A stretch of 64,000 nucleotides of DNA from Drosophila miranda (taxonomy: Eukaryota > Arthropoda > Insecta > Diptera > Drosophilidae): NCBI RefSeq assembly GCF_003369915.1, contig NC_046674.1:23997657-24061656 (forward strand), given 5' to 3'. Position 1 is the first letter of the stretch, and the number at the start of each line of letters is the position of its first letter. Positions 1 to 13,329 of this stretch are shown here, piece by piece. Under the pieces are notes generated by a model. The model saw only the letters and a program-made list of their open reading frames with translations, was not told the origin of the DNA and did not search any database. The translations under genes were made by a program, and so were the position numbers.

Positions 1-3000
1 AGCAGCTGCTGTTGCGGCAACAAATTGGCCATGGCCGCCATGGCAACGGCAGCCACCTGCTGCTGATGATGGTGCTGCTGTTGCTGCTGCTGCTGCACTT
101 GCTGCGCCTGCTGCTGCTGTTGCTGGTGCTGGTGGTGGACGGCTGCCGCCGCAGCAGCGGCCACCGCGGCTGCACTATGATGGTGCTGCCCATGCTGCTG
201 CTGCTGCTGTTGCACGGCCACGGCCAGGCCGTTTCCATTGGTCATCAGGCGCTTCCGCTTCTTTGCACGCACTCCATTGGAGCCTCCGCCGCCTCCGCCG
301 CCACCGCCCCGCAGCAGGGTTGAGGAGCAGTAGCTGTCGTAGAAGTAGTCCCTGTGGGAGGCACAAGCAGACGGAAGGATATCATTACACAGGAGGTAAT
401 ACGCTCGGCAAACATTTGCTCGCTAATTGAAGTGTCGGGGACTGTCTGGAGAAGCCCCCGAAAAGTATGCAACAAAGAAATCAACTGGATACCCTTTCCC
501 ATTAACTGAAAATGAACAACCTGCCAACTGTTGCCCCACCGCAGTGCAGTGTCTGTAAGTCAGTCTGTCCGTCTGTCAATCCCTGGCCATCAGTCCGTCT
601 GTCAGTCAATATTTGTTTAGGCCCCGCATTTCCCGCATTTCTGGCTGCTCTGCCGTTTGTATTGTCATTTGGCAATTTTGTTCGCCCTCCCGCCGGGCTA
701 TGTTGCCAGTGATTGATGCAATGACCCGAGACACCCTTCTCCCCCGCCTTCAGTGAGGCCAGCCATTTGTGGTCAAATGAGTACCGGAGTGGGCCATTCA
801 GGACTCTGGGTGCTGCGAGTGGGGGTGTGGCTCAACAATTGCGGCTTTTTCGGTTGGTTTGTGTGTGGTCAAGAGAGTCAGTGGAGAGGGTGGACCTGGG
901 GAGCGGCGAGAATGACTGAAAGCAGCCGTTTAATGACGAACAGAAGAGCACCTGGACTGAGCGAACGCACTGGAATGGGGCTGGAGCGTGACATGTTTGC
1001 GTTTTAATTACAATCAAGTCGATGTCAGATGGATTTCCTCTCCTGCCCCACGGCGATGTCCTTTTAAAGCCGTAACGCATTTCACTTCGGCGTCATTAAG
1101 CTTAAATTAAATATTTCCACACGAGTGGAAAAGGCTGGCAAGGCGGCGCGGCCGGGACTCAAGACCCAAATAAATTGTGGATGTCGCTCAGTCATCATTA
1201 AGGCCGCGCCAGGACAAACAAGTGCACATGTCAGAGCCAGTACCAGCTCCAGCACCAGCCACAGCTCCTGGCGGGACAGGCAGGACAACCAGGACAACCA
1301 GGACATTATGGCATACATTGCAACTGTCACTCACAGCGCAGAACTCGCAGAAAGAACTCGGAGTGTGTTGACGCAGCACTCGAACTCTCTCCCCACACGG
1401 ACACGCGGACGAGCGGACGGGCGGACGAGCGGACACGCGGACACGTACACAGGAATACTCGAGTGACCCACACTGCAGACGGGAAATGGAGACGAAAACT
1501 TGGCCCGTAACGGTTACGGGGAACGGGAAGACTCGGCCAGCAGTTGACAGCCAAATATTTTATGCCAGACGGGCGATGAAACAAAGGACGCCCTCATGGC
1601 CATCGCCTGATGAATTGTTCCTTATTTGTTTATTTATTTGGGCGGAACTTTGGGTCTGGCCCATACATAGACAGACCAACCCCATGGTGGCCCATGGTAA
1701 CCCCAGAACAGTCCAAGCGAAACCGAGCGAAAGTCAAGCCGTTAAATGATATGTAAATAAACTCTAAATGAATGCCACATGCCACATGGCGGCGTTAAAT
1801 TGACCAAAATAAACTTTTAGATTAAATTGAAATGAGCTGCAATGGAGATGTATCCCAGAAGGCATTCCGAATAATCGTAATCGTAATTTTCCCGCGGGGG
1901 AGGGCTGGGGGGAGGGGCTAGCACTCACCAATCGTTTCCCGTCTTGCTCACATTCTGTCGCTTCCTTCCGATCTGGTGTGCCTTCGGTTCGGCCACCATG
2001 TTCACATCTGCAAGGGAAGAGAGAGAGAAAAGATTAGATGGATTCGGATTCCCCATTCCTAATTGCAAAAGGCAATCTGCTGGGGGCCCAAAAAAAAAGT
2101 ATAAACAGAATGAATACACACAAATTTCGGGGTCCTTTGAAGTCATTGTCTTCTAAACAACATCATCCACAAAGACCGGCAGGACAATAGGAGGAATGGA
2201 ATCCTTTCTCTATCTGGGCGGGGCCTTTATCATTTCAGATCCTTTCATTATGCAAATGAATGGACGAGCTGTGAGTGATTAAAAAATTGCTATGCTCTGT
2301 CTGCATGCATATCCACATTGGCCAGCTGCATTCCCAAACCACTACTAATTCAATCTGACATCACTTCACCCCCCCCAATCATTAATCTTAATAAAACTGC
2401 ACCACAGGCAAAACTGTATACATTGTCAGTTCTTGTTTATGCATAAAAAAAACAATGAGGCCGGAGGTGGTGGCTTTCAGGAAGTCGCAGAACAAATGCC
2501 CTCTACCTTCAGCTATGGAATGGCAGTTGCATCGGAGATACAAAGCTATATTTCAAGTAAATTTACAACAAATGCTTGATTAAGTTGTGTATTTATGAAA
2601 TCTGGCCGAAATATTCTCTTTTCCACTCTAAAAACTGCTGTTCTTTTCGGTTAAAGGGTATACAAATATCTGGGAGCAAGGGATTCATTCATTTCATTTT
2701 TCAATGAAAAGGGTGCGACAGAGGCTGGTTTTTTGTAGAGGAATCTATGGGGGGAGGGGGCTGTGCAAGGGGGAACAAATGGTGGGAAGACACTCGTACA
2801 GCCCACGCTCGTTCATCATAATTCATGACAAAGTTTGAAGTGCGACGGCTGCGCCGCTGGGGGGCTTAGGGCCAGAAGCTACGCGGCCAAAACACAAGCC
2901 GCAGTCAAAGGGAGGGGAGAGCGAGGGAGTGAAAGGAAGAATCAGAGCAGGGAAATGGGAGTGAGACGTTGCTATAACTACAAATTGGTGAGTGAAGGAG

Positions 3001-3833
3001 GGGAAGGCTGTTGGTGTGGGTGGGAGGCGTGATAGCTTTTCCACTTTCTTTTTTTTTCAGGGCCTTGTCTTTGCCATCTTCTGCTTTGTTTCAGTATTTT
3101 CCATTCCCATTCCTTGCCTTCCTCTCTGTTTTTGTTTCCTGCTTGCCGCCCTGCTGTCTGACTGCTCGGCAGGCAGGCTATAATTAAGATTAAGGATAAA
3201 AGCGTAAGAAGGATTTCCACTAAGGCTCCTTCTCCTGCTCCTCCTCCTCCTCCTCCTCCTCCTGCTTCTGGCCACGGTCCAGTCCTGCTTCAATCGGTTT
3301 AGCTGCGGCCTGGCCGCATTCCACCCGACTCCAGAGTCAATGGCGCGTAGCAATGAAATATTACAGTCGGCAGCGGCGGCTCCACTTCACTCTGCGACTC
3401 GAGAGCTGTTGGTTCTCGTTCCTAATCAGAGGAATTAGCATTCCACATTTAGCGTTCTGCATTTGCATAAGCAGAGCGAAAGCTTTTTATGAGTGCTGTT
3501 AAGTTCTTTCTTTCCATTTGCCTGCCAGCGGGGCGTATGAATATGAAGCATCCGCACCAGCACCGCTGCCAGCCTTACATCTCCATCTCCAGCTCCCATT
3601 CCCTTCTCCCCCTCCATCATTCTGGCCATCATCTCCATCAGCTGACACAGCGCGCTAAGTGCATTAAGTTGTTCTTCACACGAGCAAAATGGAGGATTCA
3701 CAGCCAGAACGCACTGCCAAAGAATGGCGAAAGCGAATCGGTGGCACGTCAACGTTGCAGCTGCAGCTGCAACTGGCAACTGGCAACTGGCAACTGGAAT
3801 TATTTCATTAAACGCTCAAACGAAATTACCAAG

Positions 3834-3864
<31 letters not shown>

Positions 3865-4942
3865 ACAGTCATCGGTAGTGGCTGCCAGGTAGTCAGGCTG
3901 TCAGACAATCAGACTGTCAGACAGACAGACAGACAGACAGGCAGCACAACATTGAAATTTCATTAAAAGTATCGCGCCAAGATTTATGTCGGCCGCACTT
4001 TAAGTTTCTGCGGCCTGCAGCCACTTCCGCTCTGGCCGGGAAAAATACTCAGACAGCCGCTTGTGGTAGGGTGCCTAAGATATGGCCACTACACATGCCA
4101 GGGTCGCCGTTGCCTTTGCCTTTTCCGTTGCCAGCTCGGCTCGGCTCCTTCATTACCATTGCCTCCTACTATGTATGTAAGCCAAAGCCATACTCATACT
4201 CATCCTCAGATTCTGACTACGACTCTCCCACTTTGTAGCTTTTTTCGCGCGTTGGTTCGATTTTAGTGCTGCGCTTCCGGTGCCGGCGGCCATTAACCTG
4301 ACGACCCGCGCTATCCTTGTGCCACAATGGACATGCAACTGCAGCGGCCCGGCCCTTGTCCGGGGGCGAGGGTTAAGGTCTGGAATGTCTATGCAAAGCA
4401 GCTGCCTTCGACGTGGAGGATTTTTAAAGTACAGAGCGTTTCGTTTCTTTAAGAAGGAAGCATTCAGGTTTAGTGGAATATTGAATCAGGATATTCTCTT
4501 TGATATTTCATCAAATATTCATTGATAGATGTGATAAATATCCCACAAAACATCCACAGCCACTGTTCGATCCTTCCTTTAGGTTTTCTAGGCCTACGGC
4601 CAGCAGTACTCACCTAGGGTCTGGCTGAGGACCGTCTTGCCATCCTCGCCGTGGCAGGCATTGCGGGCATCAAAGGGGTTGGTGAACTGCACAAAGGCAT
4701 AGCCCTTATGCATGGATATGCCTGCGACAAAAAGACAAAAAGAATAACGTTACGTATGCATATAATCGTAGAGGAAGGACTTTCTGTTCCGACTTACCCG
4801 CCAGTCGGCCATAGATCTGGAACATGCGTTCCACATCCGTTTTGGAGCATTGGAAGGTATTCAAATTGCCCACAAAGATGCGCGAGTTTACCGCCTGCGG
4901 ATCCTGGGAATTCGTCTGGTTGGACAGCTTTGACAGCTTCAT
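1..4942 (-). CDS. CG42458: hnRNP C/RALY-like RNA-binding protein, N-terminal part (runs off left edge)
   Basis: Nuclear RNA-binding protein of the hnRNP C/RALY type, expected to bind U-rich pre-mRNA. Coding exons in transcription order are 4942-4798, 4721-4614, 2007-1929 and 351-1 (continuing beyond the window). Introns are GT-AG and phases join (GG|C-type, G|AT and TG|G splits). The start is the first ATG after an in-frame TAA and opens MKLSKLSNQ. One RRM follows: RNP2 is IFVGNL (about residues 22-27) and RNP1 is KGYAFVQF (about 55-62). After it comes LDVNMVAEPKAH, the hnRNP C-type linker, then a Gly run, a basic KKRKR nuclear-localisation-like patch and a long Q/H/A tract. Family assignment is firm. 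The D. melanogaster symbol is from memory and less certain. The C-terminus is outside the window. Confidence 0.85.
352..1928 (-). other. Intron of the hnRNP C-like gene
   Basis: Bounded by GTGAGT (1928) and a CCCACAG acceptor (352). No conserved ORF seen. It contains GGACG-rich short repeats near 1400-1445 and otherwise ordinary unique sequence. Confidence 0.8.
3238..3262. repeat. (CTC)n microsatellite
   Basis: About eight CTC units in the large intron of the hnRNP C-like gene. Confidence 0.9.
3757..3940. repeat. Compound tandem repeat: CAACTGG, CCAG and CAGA runs
   Basis: Three adjoining short-period repeats: four CAACTGG-like units, about six CCAG units from 3835 to 3860, then CAGA units at 3917-3940. 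All lie in the same intron. Confidence 0.85.
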
Positions 4943-5381
4943 GGTTGAGGGTGGCAATGTCACCGAGATGGAACCAGGACCAGGACCAGGACCTCCCAGA
5001 GACACGGGCACGTTCACGGGCACCGGCGCAGCCGCGGCGCACGTGTGTCCAAAGTACAAGAAAGCAATCCTGGCGACTCCTTTCTGTTCCCCTTTCTGTT
5101 GTTTCTCTGACTTTTATGTTACTTTTGCTGCAGCTGTTGCTAGTGATGTTCTTGCTCCTGTTTCTGCTGAATGTTTGTGCTACTTTTTGCAGTATTTTCC
5201 GCGTTTGCCGACTGTTGTTGTGGCTTAGACGGCGCTTTGCTGACGGCTTTGTTTGCACCGCTGCAGCTTATTTCATTTTCAGTAGGATTGAGTCCTACCC
5301 CACGGGTCTGCTGATTCCTCACTTTTCCAGCGATTCCAAATCTGTGACTGGCCGCAGATTGTCCGGCTTTTGCTGGGAAAT
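4943..5381 (-). other. Probable 5' UTR part of the first coding exon of the hnRNP C-like gene
   Basis: Minus-strand sequence TTATTTTACAG at about 5382-5392 is a strong 3' splice site, so the exon holding the ATG at 4942 probably starts at 5381 and is mostly untranslated. The frame of the start codon is closed by a TAA around 5110. If this acceptor is used, at least one further non-coding exon and the promoter lie upstream, at higher coordinates, possibly beyond Rac2. Confidence 0.5.
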
Positions 5382-7258
5382 CTGTAAAATAAGACCAGAG
5401 CAAGTGCGTCCACAATAAATAAAAATCGCATCCACTTTTTTGTCCTTTTGTCTGTCTGTGATCCCGTTCCCATTCTCATTCCCATTCCCATTGCCCATTT
5501 CCCATGCCCGTCCATGTTCCTGTCTGTCGCTGTCGCTGTCGTCGTTGTTTGTCGTTCGGCTTAAATATCAAATGGATATCACCGTAGCGTAGCGTATCGG
5601 TCGTATCGGTTTCTGTCCGCGTATTTGCGTTTCATTTATAAGGACATACACACACACGAGTACTGCGTATATGGCAGGGATTCTGTGTTGTTTTTGGGGA
5701 TTTGCATCTTATCGCGTGGCAATTAAAATGCAAAAATGCCTTTTTAATTGAAAGGAACTTTTTCTGCCTTCGTTTCATTTTTTTGTATTTAACCTTTTTA
5801 GGGCGCCGTGTAACTAATTTAAGATATATTTTAGGGAGTACTGACTGCCTTCAGCAGATCGCTGATCAGTGGAATAGAAATTGGAATAAAAGACACGAGA
5901 ACTGTGCAAAGTCAATCGCATCTATTTAAAGCTCTTTCCAAAATGGAGAGAAACGATTTCCTGGAATTTAAGGGGATTCCCCTGTAAGCACTTTCCCTGG
6001 GTCTTCTCTCGTTCTCGTTCATGCTTCCCCGTTTCCTTTGGAGACCCTCTCATATTTATGTCCATTTGCTTTTACTTGGAACATGTTTTGTGCTTGTTAT
6101 TAAATTAAATAACTTTCAAATGGCTTACACATACGAGGAGCAGTACGAGGACGAGGACTCGCTTCAGCAACACCATTACCCCTCGCAGGATTCACAGTTT
6201 GCCAACACCTCGTTGGAGCAAGAGAGAGAGAGAGAGATATGTAAGGATATGAGAGAGAGGGGAAGGACGTAACTCTGTCGGCGTCCATGTAAAAGTGAAA
6301 AATTAAGCGTTTTTATTGCGCTTTCGATGGCGCAACACTGCACTGCCTTCTGCCTTCTGCCGCCTGTCTCCTGGCCTCGTGCCACATTGTGGCAACATGT
6401 GTGTTCAATGTGTGCGTGTGCGTGTGATGTGTGGAGGTCCTTTGCATAGCTCTCACACTCCTCGTCTCTTTCACTCCACACGAGGAAGGGCATTAATATG
6501 TACAAAAGACGTGCATGAAATAAAAATAAAACATGCAGCAATAAAAATAAAATACTCGTGTACTAGCAAATTGTTAATGTGATTTTTATGCAATCGCTCG
6601 ACGCTATCCAGACCGGTCTCTCCATCCCCTCCGCTCCCCACCCTGTATTTATTGCAGATTTATGGCCACGCGGCAGTTGGTGTTAATTGGGAAAGCTTTT
6701 TGGTAAGCCCCGACTTGAGTCTAATGCGGACAGAAATCATCTGATTAAAGAGTGTTAAAGGAGAGCCAAAATGGCAGATGACACTGTGCCACGGGATTCG
6801 AATATATCGATAATCCATGAAATACGTCTTAAAGCAGAATGATATTGAAACAAATTGAAACCTGACTAAAATGCATTGAATAAATATTGTTTTCGAAACT
6901 TTAAACCATCCCCGCAGATGTATGTAAATATCAGTAAGCCCAGAAAATAGGTGCAATTCCTTGAGAATGGTGTATCATTGATCGGTATCAAGGGTTTTGG
7001 CCATCATTTTTATTAAAAGCGTTTTTCGCATTGTTTGGCATAAATCAAACAGGATGCACAGATAGACAGAGACTGACAAAGAGAGGGAGAGGAATGGGGA
7101 GATAGAGAGAGTCAGACAGAAAGAAGGATATAGGAGAGGGTAGGAGGAGAGGGATAAAGGGTAGCTGGGATATTCATGGCTCTGGCTGCATTGTGCGCCA
7201 GTTATGAGTGAAAGGCTCTTTATTTATTATAATGGCATTCCTGCCTGCCATTCTCGCC

Positions 7259-7387
7259 TCATCCACATCCACATCCACATCCACAGCCGCGTCTTCCGGC
7301 CTGGCTGCCCGAATCATCCATTCATTCATTCACCCGTTCAGGCATTCACCCATTCACTCACTCACTCATTCAGTCAGTCACTCATTC
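7259..7387. repeat. (CATCCA)n and (CATT/CACT)n microsatellites
   Basis: CATCCA units at 7259-7285, then degenerate ATTC/ACTC tetranucleotides at 7318-7387. Confidence 0.85.
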
Positions 7388-10300
7388 AAAAGCTTTCTAT
7401 TTTTGTGTCGCATTGTCCTTGCAAATGAAGGAACATCCCTGCGAGGCGGCATGTAGCCGCCGGCTCAATTCCGAGCTTCACTCATAACGGCTTACGTTTG
7501 TTTCCCCCTCCCCACCACCGCATTGTTGTGGCTGTGGGCGGGGGGAGGAGGTATGTACAGACAACAATCGGAGCAAGAACCGTATTGAATAACCGTTTGA
7601 ATATGCAACACTTTTCGTGGCCTACTTTTCGGCGCCGTAGGCGTTTTAATGAACGCAACTTTAATTAAGAAAAACACCAAGAGGCAAGAAGGAAGAATCA
7701 CGATGACGATGACAAGGCCCTGACACATTAAAGCTGCTGCAGCTCCTCCATCAGCAGGTGGCTTAGTCGCTCTATGGCTCCTGCTCCTGTGGCTGTGGGC
7801 GGATGTGGGCGGATGTGTGCTCCTTCAGTTAAGAGAGTGCCTCAAAGTGGTTAAGTTAACTCAGATGCTTAATTATAATTAACTGCACTGCCGAGCGGCA
7901 ACCCCCAGCCCAAGCCCAAGCCCAAGTTCAACCGCTAGGAACGGTGCAGCGAATTGCCGCAGTTCTTTTCCTTGAGCCTTCTCTCTCTTCCCCTCTCCGC
8001 CTTGCCTCTGCTCTGCTGGCGTTGTTTTAGGCCCAGGACAAAGCCTGCCAGTGGCTGCACTTTTATTTTCCAGACGCCTGAGCGCAAAAGTAAATTAAGA
8101 CGCTTTCGTGGCAAGTAAGTTAGTAAAAGTCCCGGCCAAGGCAGTGGAGTCCCCAGACCCACAGCCGAACCGGCTTTACATGTGAGCTGAACTTTGTAAT
8201 TGAGTGCGGAAAACACACACTAAAATGCTCTGGGGAGAGTCGAAGAAGCCCGACGAACGAATACTCTTTGGAGTTAAAGGTAAAAAGAGGGTCTCACGGC
8301 TATATTTTCCACTCTTTCGACCGAGAAACTTTTGGTTTTTTGTGAGCTACATCCCCTTTCTTCCTGCAGCCCAAAAGAATGATTGATTTTCATAGAAGTG
8401 GCATCTTCTTTGCAGGACAAGCCGCTCCAAGCATTCAGTGGACTCTCGTACCCATCGAGTGCTTAATTACTTCAGATGCATCCTGTCCGGGGATCGAGCC
8501 GCCTAATGCCCTGCATTGTCTACGGCTTAAAGTCAACGACTTGTGTGGACTATATTTCTGGCTTCTTTTTTTTCTGCACTCGTGTTAAAGCGTTCTGATG
8601 GGAAACTCGACGTGCTATAAATAATGCAGCAAGCCATTAAGCTGCCGCTGCCGCTGCCTCTGCCGCTGCTGCTGGAGCTGTTGAAGAGCCAACGAGGTGG
8701 TGATGCTCTGGCCAGGATTATCGGAGGCAGGCGATCAAATGTCAAAGGACACATTTCGTCACCACGCCTGTTGCTATTTACAGCCTGCAAGTGTGGGCAA
8801 GGGGTGGCACAGGCACATATCATCTTGTGTGTGTTTCTTTTTCCCATCCATACATATGTACATATGTTTATGTGACAGAGAACTTTTCATTTCAAATTGC
8901 TCGGGGGAGTGATGACGATGACGGCAGCCCTAATAGCGCTACACAAAAAATGAATAGACATCTCCGTGGCCCATTCAAAAAGCCGAAAAGTCAACAAAAG
9001 GAGCCACCAGTGGGGTAGGATGGTCGGTCGGCTACGGCTGCGGCTACGGCTACGAGTCGTGCCAGATAGAGCGACAAATAACCCCAATTGAATGGAGAGC
9101 ACGGGAATGGGGATGAAGGCGGTGGAATGATGATGATGGCATGTGTGTATTGACAAGGCAGCAAACAACTTTATTCATAAGCAGTCAAACAGGACGAAGC
9201 CCGGACGGACCCGTCCAGACCATAGCAGCAGACGTGACCCTCCCGACCTGGCCAGGCCAGGCCGGCCCGGGCCGCACACAGACAGAATCCACTCGAATCC
9301 GGGGAATGCATATGCGACCAGAGATGACTTCACGTCTGCCTGCGATAACTCAGTGGAGTTTATGGAACAGAGAACGCTGGGCCAGACCAGGATGCTGCTC
9401 CTACCTCCCATCCCCATCCTTAGCAAACTTTTAAATTCCTCAAAAGAGCTCAACATTGTCGATAAGCGGTGAACGTGCCCGCTGCGATGCTCTGCACCCT
9501 CTTTCTGTTAGAGTATTCTCGGCTCCGTTCTAAGTTCATGTTTGGACGTGTGCAACAGGCTGAAGAAAGAGGCATACTCGTATGCCTAGGCCTTTTACCA
9601 ATTATTTGAAAATATCTGTGGTACGCACAGTTCCTTTAATTCTAGGAGTGTTGCACGGATAGGACATGCCTTTTGCGCTCCTATTAGATCTTCATCCACA
9701 TATTTCACAAATAATAATCCGGAAAATACCAGGATATGAGGGACGACATACCATTTTGGAGTTGCTAATTTATTGTAATTCACAAAGCATTTTACAAAAA
9801 AAAAACCAAGGGAACACAGAAAGGGACTCAGATATACGTATCGTATGTGTACGATATGCAATGTAAATGCAAGCGTGCGAGTATTAAGTGCCAACTATTT
9901 GCATAAATAACAAGAAATTAATAACAAACACACGGCACCATGGCAGCAGCCGCACAAAAGTTAATAATTGCTGCATGTCAACAGCAGGAGAGGGTTCGCA
10001 GGGGGCCGGGGGCCGGGGCGTGCGCCTGTCATGTGGGGCACATATAAATGAAAAATATCCCAAACGGAGGCGGCGGTGGGGGGGGGGTTAACAGGAGCAG
10101 CCTCGACTGAAATACCATTTTATCACTTGACAGTAAATGCGTTTTATTGCGCTGCTCATTAAATAAATTAAATTTGCAAACGAACGGCAACGGCAATGGA
10201 AAATGGAAACGGAAAAATGGAAAAAAAAATAAAGTATTTAAACAATTACCCCCAAAGAAAATCCACGCGCTTTAACACGGCGGACATGCGACGGATGGAC

Positions 10301-11132
10301 TGCCATCTCCGCGGGAGTCCGAAATGCCAGTGCAAATTTCACTTTTCGATCGCCGCGAATGGAATTCATCTATATATATATATTATTAAGTTTAATTGCT
10401 GCCAGAAACTCCAATGCCACATGCGACAGAGCGAAAATATACATTTAATTTATTTATAATTACTCAAAAGCAATCTTAAAAGGTTGCACATCCCAAATTG
10501 CGCGAAAATTTCAATTGAATTTTAATTAATAAACGGCTTAAAAACGTGATGCTGAGCTACGAGTAACGAAAGTTTAAGACGTCCTTAGCTCTTTGCAGCC
10601 CATTGACAGAGTGGATCGCGAGATCGAACGTTTAATTTTGTATAAAGCCTGAAAATATGCTGTCAAATATACTAGGTTCCGATATTGGGATCTTTTATAT
10701 AACTTTATTTTTGAGATTTTTGATAATACGAGAATTAACGATAAATACAGGGGAGCAAAGAAAGAAAACAATTTTAAACAGGCTAGAAAGTGCGGTTAGG
10801 TCTGGAGGGAACCGCAAAGTCAATCTGGATCCATGTATCAGTCATCCATACACTCACGATAATTGTTCGCTGACCCTCTTGCGGCTATAGAAGTGAACGA
10901 TAAAAAGGGTCTCAAGAAAACTGATTTTCCCTGAAAAACCCACCAAGTGATTTGCAATCATAATTATAAGAGTAATATCCGATTTGGGAGCTCTAAATAC
11001 AGCCACAGCCTAGGGCATCTGTTTACAGGACTGTTAAAGTGTTAAATTTATTGCTGGTCGTCGGCATTGTTATTGTGGGTCCTGTCCGCCGCTGCAGTCA
11101 TGTGGCATATATTTGTTTTATTCCGCTTTTTT

Positions 11133-11176
11133 CGGGTCGGGTCGGGTTGGGTTTGGTTGGGTCGGGTCGGGTCGGG
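11133..11176. repeat. (GGGTC)n microsatellite
   Basis: About eight GGGTC/GGGTT pentamers, with strong G/C strand asymmetry. Confidence 0.9.
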
Positions 11177-11954
11177 ACAGTGGTTCTACGGTTCAGACTG
11201 CGGTTCTTTAGCGTGCATTCATTCATTATCGCCCCGTCTGTATCCGTATCTGCATCTGTGTGTGGGTAAATGTGTGTTTGTGTTTCTGTGTGCGGTCCGT
11301 CTGGTGTGGCAATAAAAATGGCTTGAATATTTTCCAGTTTGTTATGCATTTCTCTGCCACTTGGAGTGCAACAACAATTATGAATAACTCTCTGCACATA
11401 ATGGTCCGGAGCTGGCCCGGAATGTGGGGGCGTGGCATGTGTGTGTGTGTGTGCGGGATCGATTACGGGCGAACGAACGGAGAGTGGGGTGCGGAATATG
11501 CACATATACATATATCACTTCACCAATTACGTGGCAGGGAAAACAGATGGGGTAGAGGACCTATGGGAAGGCAAACGATGACGTTTGCGACAGTAATCAA
11601 ATAATTGTTGCTCCGACTGGCATATACATATACATATATTCGAGTATATTTACATATCATTCCTTTACCATATCTCTCTTTTCGCTTTAATTATTTGCAC
11701 AGTTTTCCATTTTCCATTTTGCAATGGATCCGTCGGTTCCGAGCGGGTTGGAATGGGGGGTATGCTGTAAAAGGATTCGCGGATAAACGTCTGAATATGC
11801 CAGCGATTACCGCGAAAGGCTCATTGTTGTTATTAAATCTATGTCATTTACTCTTAATTTTTTGAATGATATGCGTTTGTTATCCGCTTATCGTATTTTC
11901 ACAGCCTGGCGGTAATTTTATAACCAACAAAGACCACAATTTCATTTTTCAGCG

Positions 11955-12215
11955 ACGAGCCAAGCCTTCAGGTCTCAGCACAGACCTGCTTGGTTATTGG
12001 CTTCAACTGCTTGAACCAAGCTTCAACCAAAACCTTCAGGTTTCAGCAGCGAACTGCTTGATCATTTGCCTGTGAGGAACTGCTTGAACCAAAGCTTCAG
12101 GTTTATTAGACGGACTTTTGCCAGGAGCATTTCATTGAAAAGGGAACCAAACCTTCAGGTTTCAGCAGCAAACTGCTTGATCATTTGCCTGTGAAGCGAA
12201 ACTGAACCTGAGCTT
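11955..12215 (+). repeat. Cluster A of a ~50-60 bp interspersed/tandem repeat
   Basis: At least four diverged copies sharing the core CCTTCAGGTTTCAGCAGC, then GAACTGCTTG and often ATCATTTGCCTGTGA. Copies begin near 11960, 12030, 12090 and 12148. The core can fold into a short hairpin with AGCAG/CTGCT arms around a CGAA loop. The same unit recurs 5 kb away at 16985-17262. Confidence 0.85.
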
Positions 12216-13329
12216 TAAATTCTTAGATGTAAGCAGAATTTAACTGAAAAAAAGGTTAGTCTTTTTTTTAACTTTATTCCACAATTAAGTATCGAATTAT
12301 TTTCCATCATCAGTAGTTTTTTTGAAACACCTGACTCCACTTAACCATCGAATCCTATATCGGGATTCAATAACTGAATGGAATCGAATCCACACGCACG
12401 CATTCCACCGAAACAGAAACATTTATTCCACTTGAATGGATTCCATTGGTGATTTAATTGTTGCGGATTTTTAACAATAAATTCCATTAAAAACATTTTG
12501 AAATAATTTTGATTATTGAAATTCACACTCACATTCATTCAAATGAATATTTATAGTCATATTCATATTCTCAATCACATGGGGACCGCTGCCAAAGCAT
12601 TGGCGCCCATTTAATTATCCAATTACAGTGGCATCAGCGCAAGAAATTAACTTAAACGGAAAAACATTTCCCAGGCAGAACTTTAAAACACTTCGATGCA
12701 AAAATGCACGGAAATTCATTGCATGTGCTGGAAAATTGTGGAAGTGGGAGGCTGGGAGTTGTGGGCAGAACGGAAACAACACATACAAACATCGGTTTTT
12801 GGTTGGATTTTTCGGCTATCGCATGTGGCTGAATGCGGATTCGGTTTCGGTTTCGGTTTGGACCTCGGTTGTGTTTTGGGATTCGGTTTGGTTTGCTGTC
12901 GATATTTTGTGCATTTTTAAGCCCTTCAAAAGGTGGGTATTATGTTATTGTAAAGGCTTTTTGCAACGCATGGATGGTATCGTTATAAACGTAAATGCAT
13001 CACTTCTCGGTCTCTGTCTAGTTTTTCGCTTCTTCCAATTAGGAATTCATCTGCAAGAGTATTTGAAGCTTCGGTCTTCGAAACGCCGTCTTTCAGCCAA
13101 CACACGCATTTTTGCGGTCCATTAAAACAGTCAACGGCAGAGGCAGCGCAGCGCAGCAGCAGAATCCATTGGTCGCTGTGTATTGTATTGTAACTAATTT
13201 TGTGGAAATTGTCGCACGAAAGAAATGGCAACGACAACATCAACAGCATCAACGGCATCATCAGCGGCGACAGCGATAGCATAACGGGCAGGGAAATTCA
13301 TGGAAAAGCCGCAGACAAATATAGAAAAC
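12216..13329. other. Non-coding stretch before the Rac2 upstream region
   Basis: AT-rich sequence with ATTCATT motifs near 12520-12570. A 165-codon open frame (12628-13125, non-ATG start) has no domain or coding character and is not called. Confidence 0.6.

Larger units (their letters stand above)
2008..4613 (-). other. Large intron within the RRM-coding region of the hnRNP C-like gene
   Basis: Bounded by GTGAGT (4613) and CTTGCAG (2008). It holds several microsatellites (CTC, CCAG, CAGA runs listed separately) and no ORF with coding character. The short intron 4722-4797 (76 bp) upstream is the other interruption of the RRM. Confidence 0.8.
5382..11954. other. Non-coding stretch between the hnRNP C-like exon and the first ~50-bp repeat cluster
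   Basis: No ORF here shows coding character, splice phasing or a recognisable domain. It holds GA-rich tracts (6220-6260, 7060-7150), CATCCA and CATT repeats near 7259-7387 and a GGGTC repeat near 11133. It may contain 5' UTR exons or enhancers of the minus-strand hnRNP C-like gene, but I cannot place them. Confidence 0.6.

Noticed and set aside
4651..5418. 255-codon plus-strand open frame
   Set aside because: Antisense to the RRM exons of the hnRNP C-like gene, with no ATG-based model of its own.
12628..13125. 165-codon plus-strand open frame
   Set aside because: Non-ATG start, repeat-driven FGFG/VSVSV segment, no recognisable homology.
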